Source: Gordionus sp. m RMFG-2023 (Eukaryota; Nematomorpha; Gordioida; Chordodea; Parachordodidae). From it: 64,000 nucleotides of DNA. The stretch spans positions 73,199,561 to 73,263,560 of the forward strand of contig NC_088775.1 of the NCBI RefSeq assembly GCF_954871325.1, given 5' to 3'. The notes below the pieces were generated by a model. The model had not been told where the DNA came from. It saw nothing but the letters and a program-made list of their open reading frames with translations, and made no database searches. The translations under genes were made by a program, and so were the position numbers. Shown one piece after another: positions 12,413-23,400 of the stretch (positions are counted from its first letter, which is position 1; each line of letters opens with the position of its first letter).

Positions 12413-12895
12413 AGGTAAAAATATAAACATGTTACATAAATATTTCTTATCGTTATTTTTGAATTTTTTTAAATTAAATAGGTAAAAATATATATTGTAA
12501 ACATGTTAAATTAAAATTTCAGTGAAGATGTACCATAGAAAAGTGGGAATAAAGATGTACCATAGAAAAGTGGGAATAAAGATGTACCATAGAAAAGTGA
12601 CAATTGTCATAATCGTTTTGAACTTTTTTGAGTTTTTTTAAAGTAAATAGGTAAAAATATAATTGTAAACATGTTAAATTAAAATTTCAGTGAAGATGTA
12701 CCATAGAAATGTGGGAATTGTCATAATCGTTATTTTTGAACTTTTTTGAATTTTTTTAAAATAAATAGCTAAAAATATATTTTGTAAACAAGTTAAATTA
12801 AAATTTTAGTGAAGATGTACCATAGAAAAGTGACAATTGTCATAATCTTTATTTTTGAACTTTTTTGAATTTTTTTAAAGTAAATAGGTAAAAAT

Positions 12896-14106
12896 TAGTG
12901 ATGTTAAAAGTTACTTTTGAAACATAACTAGTTACAGTTACTAGTTACATTGGCAAAAACATAACTAGTTACAGTTACTAGTTACATTTTTACAAAAGTA
13001 ACTAGTTATTAGTTACAGTTATTTTCAAAAGTAACTAGTTACTTACCTTATACATCCTTTATATGCGCATTATTTATTTATTGAATACATTTATTTAATA
13101 TAAAAAAAATTAGGATAAACAAAGTATAATCAGTTATTTAAAATAATATACAATTCATTTATATAAAAAAATATCGCAAAATTGAATATTTACATCGAAT
13201 ATAAAAATATATATTTGCATTGAAAAAAAAACATTTATTTTTCATAAAAATTAGAATCAAATAAATGTTTATTTGCTTTTAACAACAAATTAATTTCAAA
13301 GTTATTATCTAGGAGACGTGCTCGTTTATCTCCAAAAATGAGCTTACCTAGACTGAACAAGCGCTCTACGGGAGCACTTGATGTTAGAACAACATTATAT
13401 TTAATAAAGAGTAATTTTAACTTTGGAAAATCGTTATATAAAGAAAAAGTGTTGTTATTAGATTTGATAAAGTTTTCTATAAGTTCATTATCCAGAATAT
13501 TTTGGCGCTTTAGGTCAAAAAATCCAACTACATCAAGTGATGTTGGTTTTGAGCATGATTCATTCGTCTGGGATTCACTTTGAGGTATTAAGGTATTTAA
13601 ATTTAAAATTTCCTCCTTTTTTGCTTTATTCCTTTCTTGCCTAATCCAAGGCCAGTCAGTTTTAAATAAAGGGTGAATAATTGCAGCAATGATGTTGTCA
13701 TTATCATAAAGATTATTAAACCTATAATGATATTATTAATTTATAAATAATTATTCGATTTAAGTTACCTTTTTTCAATACTAGCTAATATAGTATCCTT
13801 TAAAGTTTGACAATATTTTAATCCCTGCACATCTGCCATACATATAAGTATTTGTGTTATTGTTGGGAACAATCAGACATTTTCACAAAATTTTAAATTA
13901 ATAAATTTAATTTAAAAAATAAATTTAATTTAAAATTAATTTATCACAACATATTAAAAATAAAATTAATTATTTGAATATATCTTTAAAAGTAACTAGT
14001 TACTTTTGGCAGTTACATTTCAAAATTTTTAACTAGTTACAGTTACTAGTTAAAATTTTAAAAATATAACTAGTTACAGTTATTTTTTAGGTACTTAACA
14101 TCACTA
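12896..14106 (-). mobile_element. hAT transposon inside the 119-bp array
   Basis: Ends TAGTGATGTTAA (12896) and its inverse TTAACATCACTA (14106), with subterminal AACTAGTTACAGTTACTAGT repeats at both ends that would serve as transposase sites. The 8-bp duplication GTAAAAAT (12888-12895 and 14107-14114) is perfect and comes from the satellite unit itself. At 1.2 kb it is shorter than an autonomous hAT: only the C-terminal part of the transposase is present, so it is an internally deleted copy. Confidence 0.93.
13235..13872 (-). pseudogene. hAT transposase, C-terminal part
   Basis: Two segments joined by an apparent 47-nt intron (13722-13768, GT...AG) that keeps the frame (...LASIEKR then FNNLYDND...). 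The first has the family's YCQTLKDTILASIEKRF block. The second carries AAIIHPLFKTDWPW and, near the end, the dimerisation block TSSAPVERLFSLGKLIFGDK, then LLKANKHLF and a stop at 13235-13237. The zinc-finger and catalytic N-terminal parts are missing, so it cannot be an active transposase. The plus-strand frame at 13338-13583 is its antisense shadow. Confidence 0.85.
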
Positions 14107-15235
14107 GTAAAAATATATATTGTAAACAAGATAAATTAAAATTTCAGTAAAGATGTACCATAGAAAAGTGACAATTGTCATAATCGTTATTTTTGAACTT
14201 TTTTGAATTTATTTAAAGTAAATAGGTAAAAATATATATTGTAAACATGTTAAATTAAAATTTCAGTGAAGATGTAGCATAGAAAAGTGGGAATTGTCAT
14301 AATCGTTATTTTTGAACTTTTTTGAATTTTTTTAAAATAAAAGCTAAAAATATATCTTGTAAACAAGTTAAATTAAAATTTCAGTGAAGATGTACCATAG
14401 AAAAGTGACAATTGTCATAATCTCTATTTTTGAACTTTTTTGAATTTATTTAAAGAAAATAGGTAAAAATATATATTGTAAACAAGATAAATTAAAATTT
14501 CAGTAAAGATGTACCATAGAAAAGTGACAATTGTCATAATCGTTATTTTTGAATTTTTTTAAAGTAAATAGGTAAAAATATATATTGTAAACAAGTTAAA
14601 TTAAAATTTCAGTGAATATGTACCATAGAAAAGTGACAATTGTCATAATCGTTATTTTTGAACTTTTTTTAAATAAATAGAAAAAAATATATATTGTAAA
14701 CAAGTTAAATTAAAATTTCAGTGAAGATGTACCATAGAAAAGTGACAATTGTCATAATCGCTATTTTTGAACTTTTTTGAATTTTTTTAAAGTATATAGG
14801 TAAAAATACATATTGTAAACAAGATAAATTAAAATTTCAGTGAAGATGTACCATAGAAAAGTGACAATTGTCATAATCGTTATTTTTGAACTTTTTTAAG
14901 TTTTTATTACAGTAAATGAGTAAAAATATATATTGTAAACAAGTTAAATTATTAATTTCACTGAAGATGTACCATAGAAAAGTGACAATTGTCATAATCG
15001 TTATTTTTAAACTTTTTTGAATTTTTTTAAAATATATAGCTAAAAATATATATTGTAAACAAGTTAAATTAACATTTCAGTGAAGATGTACCATAGAAAA
15101 GTGACAATTGTCATAATGGTTATTTTTGAACTTTTTTGAGTATTTTTAAAGTAAATAGGTAAAAATATTGTAAACAAGTTAAATTAAAATTTCATTGATA
15201 CCATAGAAAAGTGACAATTGTCATATCGTTATAAA

Positions 15236-15929
15236 CAAAATTCCTTAATTCGCTTTTAATTATTATAATCAAAATTAATGATGAGTTTTTTTCCTGCAAA
15301 TCGTTCCTTGATTTTATAAAAACTCGAGATATAAAAATTTCGGTGAGATTTATTATGATGTATTAATGACTTAAAATAATACAAAATTCCACTATTATAA
15401 TTAAACTTTACTCTTCACAGCAATCAGAAATGTTTTTAACATAATGTAAAATAGCTCGCAAATGTAATGTTGTTAAACGGGTCGTTTTGAGCGGATTTTT
15501 TTAAACAGATAACTCAATATTTTAGCCAGAAAATATATTGCCAAGCCTCGAGATTTCGATAATATATATCTAGACCTCTGTAGTTTCTATGGGCAAAATC
15601 TTCAGGCTTCCGTAATATTTTTCTGGAAGAAATATTGAGTTAGCCTTTTTTAAGAATCGGCTCAAAATGAGTCGTTTAACAACACTACGCATATGTATAA
15701 TTAATTTTAAATTAATTTACTTTTTCTAAATATGTTTACTAAATATAGGTTATTTTGTATATCAACTAACTATAATATCTTTGACATATTTATTTAAAAT
15801 CTATAAATAAATATATTTTAGATATTTATTCACTTTAATAAATATCTAAAATTACAAGTTTATTGGAATATTTTAAAACAATAACTAAGATTATATGCCA
15901 AACACTACAAGTGTATCTAAGATTTTTTT
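15236..15929. other. Central spacer of the inverted structure
   Basis: Single-copy AT-rich DNA between the two oppositely oriented 119-bp arrays, containing MITE copy 3. No open frame of note. If the structure is a foldback element, this is its middle. Confidence 0.55.
15465..15687. mobile_element. hAT-type MITE, family 1, copy 3
   Basis: Left arm TAATGTTGTTAAACGGGTCG, right arm ending GTCGTTTAACAACACTA. Target duplication CGCAAATG/CGCATATG with one mismatch (15457-15464 and 15688-15695). Full-length and somewhat diverged from the other copies. Confidence 0.88.
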
Positions 15930-16733
15930 TAGCTATTTATTTTAAAAAAATTCAAAAAAGTTCCAAAATAACGATTATGACAATTGTCACTTTCCTATGG
16001 TACCATTGAAATTTTAATTTAACTTGTTTACAATATATATTTTTACCTATTTACTTTAAAAAAACTCAAAAAAGTTCAAAAATAACGATTATGACAATTG
16101 TCACTTTTCTATGGTAAATATTCACTGAAATTTTTATTTATCTTGTTTACAATATATATTTTTACCTATTTACTTTAAAAAAATTCAAAAAAGTTCAAAA
16201 ATAAAGATTATGACAATTGTCACTTTTTAATGATACATCTTCACTAAATTTTAATTTAACTTGTTTACAATATATATTTTTAGATATTTATTTAAAAAAA
16301 ATTCAAAAAAGTTCAAAAATAACGATTATGACAATTGTCACTTTTCTATGGTACATCTTCATTTAAATTTTAATTTAACTTGTTTACAATATATATTTTT
16401 ACCTATTTACTTTAAAAAAACTCAAAAAAGTTCAAAAATAACGATTATGACAATTGTCACTTTTCTATGGTACATCTTCACTGAAATTTTAATTTAACTT
16501 GTTTACAATATATACTTTTAGCTATATATTTTAAAAAAATTCAAAAAAGTTCAAAAATAACGATTATGACAATTGTCACTTTTCTAGGGTACATCTTCAT
16601 TGAAATTTTAATTTAACTTGTTTACAATATATATTTTTACCTATTTACTTAAAAAAACTCAAAAAAGTTCAAAAATAACATTTATGACAATTGTCACTTT
16701 TCTATGGTACATCTTTACTGAAATTTTAATTTT
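15930..16733 (-). repeat. 119-bp tandem array, right half, part 1
   Basis: Reverse-complement copies of the unit seen at 12480-15235 (ATTATGACAATTGTCACTTT, then CTATGGTACATCTTCACTG). About seven units, ending where an LTR element has inserted. Confidence 0.92.
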
Positions 16734-16738
16734 ATATC

Positions 16739-16938
16739 TGTTAATTGTGTTGTTTATTTAAATTTGTGATCAGTTGAAATAATTTATTTTAATGTTAATT
16801 GAGTATTAATTTAAATATCTATTGAAATGTTTTAGTATATATACCAGTTGATTATTATACATATTATTATTATTATTTGATTTTTAAAAAGTAGAAATAA
16901 AATTAATTTAAAACTCAAATAATAACTTGTTTTCTTCA
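16739..16938 (+). repeat. 5' LTR of the 16.7-kb element
   Basis: 200 bp, TG at the start and CA at the end, directly followed by the primer-site-like sequence at 16939. Confidence 0.92.
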
Positions 16939-17030
16939 TGGCGCCCCGGTACGTTTTTGTAAAAAAAAGAAGAAAATATATAAAATTTGCTTAAAATTAA
17001 AAAAAAGTAAAAATTAAATTAAATTCGAAT

Positions 17031-17340
17031 TGAGATGACTACCTAATCTATTGAGATGACTACCTTACCTATTGAGATGACTACCTAATCTATTGATATG
17101 ACTGCCTAATCTATTGAGATGACTACCAAATCTATTGAGATGACTACCTAATCTATTGAGATGACTACCTAATCTATTGAGATGACTACCAAATCTATTG
17201 AGATGACTACCTAATCTATTGATATGACCAATGCCTAATCTATTGAGATGACTACCTAATCTATTGATATGACCAATGCCTAATCTATTGAGATGACTAC
17301 CTAATCTATTGAGATGACTACCTAATCTATTGAGATGACC
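17031..17340. repeat. 21-bp minisatellite inside an LTR element
   Basis: About 14 copies of CTATTGAGATGACTACCTAAT with variants (AAATCTATT; GACCAATGCC). Read on the minus strand they give a periodic Leu-Asn-Arg-Leu-Gly-Ser-His frame, which I take as a by-product of a unit length divisible by three. Confidence 0.93.
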
Positions 17341-18506
17341 AAGAATCAAACCTTAGCACGTTCTTTCATGTGAAAAGCTTCTTTCTTCAGGGTGTCCTGG
17401 CTCTGGATGTTGGACTGGAATATGATGATCAACACCTAATCTAATGTGACAACCTAGAAAGGACCGATATGAAAGTTGGACGTTAGGGTATGAATTCTAT
17501 ATTGTGAGACCAATGATGATTACTTATTATTCTAATCCACGTAAGAAGAAAAGTTATTATAAATTAAAATTTTATGCCGAGATAAAGGCATGTTGTAAAT
17601 TTACTTATTAAAATAACTTAAATGTAAATCAGTAATGGACATATTTGAACACATAAAAAGCCTTAAAAAAATTATTTACTTAATTTCTTAGTGAAATATT
17701 GATATTTTTTTGATTTCTTGTATGATGACCAATTGTTGTAAATTAACTAAACCTAAAGATGAATTTTTAGATATAATTAAAAATAAACCATTAAAAATCC
17801 TAAACAAGAAGATAAAACTTTAATTTTAAATACATTAAAATGTAATTAAAACATGAATTAAAAGGTTTAAATCACATGATTGATTTAAATAACCCTTATA
17901 AGTAATACTTAATATGATAAAAATGTTTTTGAAATAAAGCTTTTGAAGACAAGTTATGTAACATCTTCATTTTAGATAAGTATTTAAATGATGTGATGAG
18001 ATCATTTTCTAAAAATTATCTTATGAAGAATTTTTATTAAAAATAACACTTTTTGAATTAAAACTAGGTTGTGAAATTTAAATTTTTTATTTAAAGAGAG
18101 GGAAATGTGAATAATATTTTATTTGCATATTTTAAACCTCGGAGATTGAAAATAAATAAAAATAAATTAAATATTAAAACGCAACTTAAATTATTAAAAT
18201 AAAATATATAAAACGCAAAATTTAAAAAAACGTGAAATTTTACATAATAATCTTTTTTGATTTATCATTCTTACGGAATTCTACATATTTATCATTCCAT
18301 ATTTCAAAATTTTTATTCCAAATTCCTTTTTCCAAATTTAAAATTTTATTCCGTATTCCATATATTCAAATTTGATCAATTATTCCTTATGATAATGATA
18401 ACGTACAACAATTTTAAGAAACCTACGAAAACGTATGGACTCACGCGACTCAAACAGACTTATGCGCCCACCGAGCAGCAACTTGATACTTTGTCGAAGA
18501 GGGGAA

Positions 18507-18704
18507 TGTTAATTGTGTTGTTTATTTAAATTTGTGATCAGTTGAAATAATTTATTTTAATGTTAATTGAGTATTAATTTAAATATCTATTGAAATTTTT
18601 TAGTATATACCAGTTGATTGTTATACATATTATTATTATTATTTGATTTTTAAAAAGTAGAAATAAAATTAATTTAAAACACAAAAAATAACTTGTTTTC
18701 TTCA
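18507..18704 (+). repeat. 3' LTR of the 16.7-kb element
   Basis: 198 bp, nearly identical to 16739-16938, preceded by the purine tract at 18496-18506 and followed by the duplicated ATATC. Confidence 0.92.
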
Positions 18705-18709
18705 ATATC

Positions 18710-19775
18710 TTTACAATATATATTTTTATCTATTTATTTTAAAAAAATTCAAAAAAGTTCAAAAATAACGATTATGACAATTGTCACTTTTCTATGTACA
18801 TCTTAAGTGAAATTTAAATATAAAATGTTTACAAAACATATTTTTACCTATTTAATTTAAAAAAATTCAAAAAAGTTCAAAAATAACTATTATGACAATA
18901 GTCACTTTTCTATGGTACATCTTCACTGAAATTTTAATTTATCTTGTTTACAATATATATTTTTATCTATTTACTTTATAAAAATTCAAAAAAGTTCAAA
19001 AATTAAGATTATGACAAGTGTCACTTTTCTATGGTACATCTTCACTGAAATTTTAATTTAACTTTTTTACAATATATATTTTTAGCTATTTACTTTAAAA
19101 AAACTCAAAAAAGTTCAAAAATAACGATTATGACAATTGTCACTTTTCTATGTACATCATAACTGAAATTTTAATATAACATGTTACAAAACATATTTAT
19201 ACCTATTTACTTTAAAAAAATTCAAAAAAGTTCAAAAATAACGATTATGACAATTGTCACTTTTATATGTACATCATAACTGAAATTTTAATAAAACATG
19301 TTTACAAAACATATTTTTACCTATTTACTTTAAAAAAATTCAAAAAAGTTCAAAATTAACGATTATGACAATTGTCACTTTTCTATGGTGCATCTTCACT
19401 GAATTTTAATTTAACTTGTTTACAATATATATTTTTACCTATTTACTTTAAAAAAACTCAAAAAAGTTCAAAAATAACGATTATGACAATTGTCACTTTT
19501 CTATGGTACATCTTTACTGAAATTTTAATTTTATATCTTTACAATATATATTTTTAGCTATTTATTTTAAAAAAATTCAAAAAAGTTTAAAAATAACGAT
19601 TATGACAATTATCACTTTTCTATGGTACATCTTTACTGAAATTTTAATTTTATATCTTTACAATATATATTTTTAGCTATTTATTTTAAAAAAACTTAAA
19701 AAAGTTCAAAAATAACGATTATGACAATTTTCACTTTTCTACGTACATCATAACTGAAATTTTAATATAACATGC
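18710..19775 (-). repeat. 119-bp tandem array, right half, part 2
   Basis: About nine reverse-orientation units between the two LTR elements. Several lack a few bases around GTACATC, defining a subvariant (TCTATGTACATCATAACTG) not seen in the left half. Confidence 0.9.
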
Positions 19776-20148
19776 TAAAACAATCCATATTTCATAATTA
19801 AACGATCCAAATAAAACAATCCATATTTCATAATAAAACGATCCATATTTATTCATTAAAAAACAACAATCTAATACCTATACATTTAAAAATATATAAT
19901 ATTATAAATCATAATTATCCAATTCTTCATTCCCCAAAGCATTCTTTGTTCCTCGCTGACATCTTCTCCCATTAATCCAATTCTTCATCCCAAATCTCCA
20001 ACAAAAGACTTTTTTTAACAATAAAACCCCATGTGATCTTCTCTTACTTCTTCTCCACCAAGGAAAACTTAAATCCCCTGTCAGAAAATAACTGACATTT
20101 GATGTATTAAATTAAATGTATTTCTTCTTTTTTTTAACAGGTACAACA
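19776..20148 (-). repeat. 3' LTR of the 19.8-kb element
   Basis: 373 bp. It contains a repeated AAAACAATCCATATTTCATAA motif at its outer end and a pyrimidine-rich stretch near the inner end. Confidence 0.85.
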
Positions 20149-20204
20149 CGCCCACCCTTCACAAGCCCAGCGTCCCTCTCTCTGTGGTGGTGTTGTATCG
20201 AATC

Positions 20205-20310
20205 GCCCTTAGAATTGTATCGAATCGCCCCTTTGAATTTTATCGACTTTGAATGGTATCGATTTTGAATTGTATCGAATCACCTCTTTGAATTGTATCA
20301 GGATGCCTTG
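20205..20310. repeat. Short repeats inside the LTR element
   Basis: Four to five irregular copies of a GAATTGTATCGAATCGCCCC-like unit, 20-25 bp apart, between the purine tract and the AT-rich interior. Confidence 0.7.
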
Positions 20311-21385
20311 AAGACGTTCAGGGAATTTATCGAATCGTCTCCACTTATGATGATTTATAATATAATATCTCCGATACCTTTCAATAAATAATCGCGAAAA
20401 CACATATTACCAATAATGACATGTACATTGGGGTATCTGCATTTACAATCTATGGAACATTAATATGGACAATATAATATCAGCCCAAAAACATAATAAT
20501 TCATTCATTTTAAGACATTTGGGAAATATGAGCTATAATATACATTATTTGGGTATGATTCATGGTAATTAAGAAATAATGATTTTACATATAATAATGT
20601 AATGTGAACATATGGTCTGTGTGTGAAATGCAATTTCAACACATGTAATTTTCCTTCTGTCATGTGAAAAAAACAAAGCCACATCTTTATAAATATCTCC
20701 TAAAACGAATATACAAATCCATCTTTAGGTATTAAAAATAATTGCGAAACTTTGCCGAACAAAGATTTTAAATAAAATTACAAGACATATGTATAGAAAT
20801 AAATTTAATATTTTATAGGGAGGAAAAATATATAATATGTAGAAAATAAAATATTTTCCATCTAGAAATTACTCAGTATCCTAAAAAAAATATCCCATTT
20901 CTACCTAACTCTGCCATCACAATTAGCACAAATTCACAAAAATGTAGAATGCAAAGTAACAAAAATTGAGAATATAATGGGCTATATGGTATATACGTAA
21001 AGAATTTTTAATGTACCTTCACAATATAAAATAATTTGAGTATTTTCTTAAAAAAAATGTTCATAAAATAAATAGTAAAATGTGATGTGTTATAAAATTA
21101 TTACAAAGATAAAAAAAAATGTATTATGCAGTATAAATTTACAAAATTATTTACACAAAAAAAAAACTTTCCCCAGTATGCAAACTAAACAATATTTTCA
21201 CCTCAAGGCATACCCCTCAACATGGGCTGACCTTATCTGTAAAAATATTTTCCCTTCACATCATTGCATACCATAAAAATAATATAATAATTGCAAATAA
21301 AACTTTTTATAAAAATTTATAATTTAAAAAAAATATATATATATTAAATATAAAGACTTCATAATTTAAAAAAATATTTCCCATC

Positions 21386-21585
21386 ATCTAATATATCATA
21401 TAAATTCCTACCCAATTTATCATATAAATTCCTACCCAATTTATCATATAAATTCCTACCCAATTTATCATATAAATTCCTACCCAATTTATCATATAAA
21501 TTCCTACCCAATTTATCATATAAATTCCTACCCAATTTATCATATAAATTCCTACCCAATTTATCATATAAATTCCTACCCAATT
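21386..21585. repeat. 24-bp minisatellite inside an LTR element
   Basis: Eight perfect head-to-tail copies of a 24-bp unit (CCCAATTTATCATATAAATT plus CCTA). The identity of all copies points to recent expansion. The minus-strand Lys-Leu-Gly-Arg-Asn-Leu-Tyr-Asp repeat frame is a by-product of a unit length divisible by three. Confidence 0.95.
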
Positions 21586-22376
21586 TATATATATATATAT
21601 ATATCAAATGCAGACACTAAATCAAAATAACTATCCACATCTAACATTATAGATATTATTCTGACTTCATCATACTTCAATTCCTTTAAATTATCATTCA
21701 TAATTAAATATATCATATGTGTAATTCACATTACACCCTATTTCATAAAAATGGTTAATTACTTCAAAATAAACAACATTAACTCACCCTCACTAGATCC
21801 CCTAATCACATATCAACCTTAATTTAAACTGAATTACCTATACAATATATTAACATTAATTAATAATAAATTATTCCACACATATCCATCCCTTTAAAAA
21901 CCCAAAATGCATAATTATAAAACACACCTTATTACGAAAGTCTATTTCCATATATATTTTCCTAAATTTCAAATATTTAAATATTTAGCAATCCTTTCTG
22001 TCCTGCTGATCATGAGGTCTTAGCTTCCTATGACGGAATACCTATAATACCATTCAATGAGTTTTAAGGCATACCAAATAAAAAGACCATTTGTATGTAC
22101 AATATACATCTAGACATATAATATACCAAATATTCCTGCCTAATACTCATTACATACTTTCTATCTTAAACCTTTTAGGTTAAATATTTAATATGAAATT
22201 ACAGAAACCCTTAAACTTACCTCTTAATCTCACCTCCTGACCCCCTGTATCGTGGCTAGTACTACTGCGCTGCCAAAAATTTATCAGATAAAATATATAT
22301 CAACAAAAATTTTGTTCTATCTTTAAAATACCGAATAACCCTGGAATCGAAACTATCCTGTAGTCGCGGTCACCAA

Positions 22377-22755
22377 TAAAACAATCCATATTTCATAATA
22401 AAACGATCCAAATAAAACAATCCATATTTCATAATAAAACGATCCATATTTATTCATTAAAAAACAACAATCTAATACCTATACATTTAATATATATAAT
22501 ATTATAAATCATAATTATCCAATTCTTCATTCCCCAAAGGTCCATTCTTTGTTCCTCGCTGACATCTTCTCCCATTAATCCAATTCTTCATCCCAAATCT
22601 CCAATAAAAGACTTTGCTTTAACAATAAAACCCCATGTGATCTTCTCTTACTTCTTCTCCACCAAGGAAAACTTAAATCCCCTGTCAGAAAATAACTGAC
22701 ATTTGATGTATTAAATTAAATTAAATTTATTTCTTTTTTTTTAACAGCTACAACA
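22377..22755 (-). repeat. 5' LTR of the 19.8-kb element
   Basis: 379 bp, matching 19776-20148 almost throughout apart from small length differences. Confidence 0.85.
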
Positions 22756-23010
22756 GTTTACAAAACATATTTTTACCTATTTACTTTAAAAAAATTCAAA
22801 AAAGTTCAAGAATAACGATTATGACAATTGTCACTTTTCTATGGTACATCTTTACTGAAATTTTAATTTTATAATTTTACAATATATATTTTTAGCTATT
22901 TATTTTAAAAAAATTCTAAAAAGTACAAAAATAACGATTATGACCATTGTCACTTTTCTATGTACATCTTAACTGAAATTTTAATATAACATGTTTGCAA
23001 AACATATTTT
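22756..23010 (-). repeat. 119-bp tandem array, right half, part 3
   Basis: Two reverse-orientation units after the LTR element, the last degenerating around 23000 (TTTTTATCTAAACAG). Confidence 0.88.
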
Positions 23011-23400
23011 TATCTAAACAGAAAAAAGTACTATTTTAAAAATCCTTTAAAAAAATATATATTCAAAAATATTTACGATCAAAAGATATACCAGAAAAAA
23101 AGTACGTAAATAAAATATTTACGATCAAAATGTATCAGATAAAAAGTACCTAAAAAATTAATATATAAAAAATCATTTAAAAAATTTATTTTTAAAAAAA
23201 TTATCAATCAAAAAATATATTAAAAATTATAATATAACAAATTAAAAAAAATTATTCAAATAAATATATTTAAAATCCTTTAATAAAAATATATTCAAAA
23301 ATATTTACGATCAAAAGATGTATCAGAAAAAAGTACGTAAAAGATTAATATATAAAAATATTTATATAAAATCTCAAAAAAATATATTTAAAACATTGAC
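23011..23400 (-). repeat. Diverged 76-bp-type units, inverted
   Basis: ACGATCAAAAGATATA-, ATCAGAAAAAAGTACGTAAA-type blocks at about 23075, 23113 and 23310 are the reverse complement of the core of the 76-bp unit at 11745-12412. They are fewer and more diverged than on the left. They place the 76-bp family on the outer side of both halves. Confidence 0.7.

Larger units (their letters stand above)
12480..15235 (+). repeat. 119-bp tandem array, left half
   Basis: Each unit runs GAAGATGTACCATAGAAAAG, TGACAATTGTCA, AATCGTTATTTTTGAAC, then AAATAGGTAAAAATATATAT and TGTAAACAAGTTAAATTA. GATGTACC starts lie at 14152 and 14271, giving a 119-bp period. About twelve units are present in all, with a short triplication of GATGTACCATAGAAAAGTG at 12530-12600. 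The array is split by the hAT at 12896-14106. Every full unit holds the perfect 12-bp palindrome TGACAATTGTCA or a close variant. Confidence 0.92.
16739..18704 (+). mobile_element. Small non-autonomous LTR element (fossil)
   Basis: LTRs at 16739-16938 and 18507-18704 start TGTTAATTGTGTTG and end TTTTCTTCA. A primer-site-like TGGCGCCCCGGTACG follows the first LTR and a purine tract GAAGAGGGGAA precedes the second. The 5-bp duplication ATATC (16734-16738, 18705-18709) is perfect. The 1.57-kb interior shows no gag or pol, so it is TRIM/LARD-like and depended on another element. The two LTRs differ at only a few positions, so it is fairly young. It sits inside the 119-bp array and interrupts a unit. 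Confidence 0.93.
19776..22755 (-). mobile_element. Non-autonomous LTR element (fossil), minus strand
   Basis: Direct repeats of 373 and 379 bp (19776-20148, 22377-22755). On the minus strand the 5' LTR starts TGTTGTAG, and a primer-site-like TGGTGACCGCGACTAC lies one base inside it (22360-22375). A purine-rich GAAGGGTGGGCG (20149-20160) lies just before the 3' LTR. The flanks, AATATAACATG and TTTACAAAACAT, together rebuild the 119-bp unit, so it inserted into the array; a clean duplication is not obvious. The 2.2-kb interior shows no gag or pol. Primer and purine-tract layout suggest a Ty3/Gypsy-type relative. The LTRs remain very similar. Confidence 0.85.
11745..23400. repeat. Large inverted satellite structure (foldback-like)
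   Basis: Order from left to right: 76-bp array, 119-bp array, single-copy spacer (15236-15929), 119-bp array in reverse complement, then diverged 76-bp-type units in reverse complement. The two halves are therefore mirror images built of tandem subrepeats. Foldback elements such as Drosophila FB are organised this way, with long inverted ends made of short tandem repeats. Insertions at 12896, 15465, 16739 and 19776 have lengthened it. No outer target duplication was identified, so a local inversion of a satellite block is the alternative. Confidence 0.65.

Noticed and set aside
17065-17349. Repeat protein with Leu-Asn-Arg-Leu-Gly-Ser-His units
   Set aside because: By-product of a 21-bp minisatellite inside a non-coding LTR element.
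16261-19557. Short frames (16261-16497, 19372-19557) inside the 119-bp arrays
   Set aside because: They run across satellite units and repeat with them.
21359-21607. Repeat protein with Lys-Leu-Gly-Arg-Asn-Leu-Tyr-Asp units
   Set aside because: By-product of a 24-bp minisatellite with identical copies, which shows no coding constraint.
22360-22375. tRNA gene suggested by a CGCGGTCACCA-like 3' end
   Set aside because: It is the complement of the LTR element's primer site; no cloverleaf precedes it.
11745-23400. CRISPR-like or prokaryotic array
   Set aside because: Units are long, contiguous and without spacers; the context is eukaryotic.
11745-23400. Polinton/Maverick with long inverted ends
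   Set aside because: No polymerase, integrase or capsid-like frame anywhere inside; the ends are tandem satellites.
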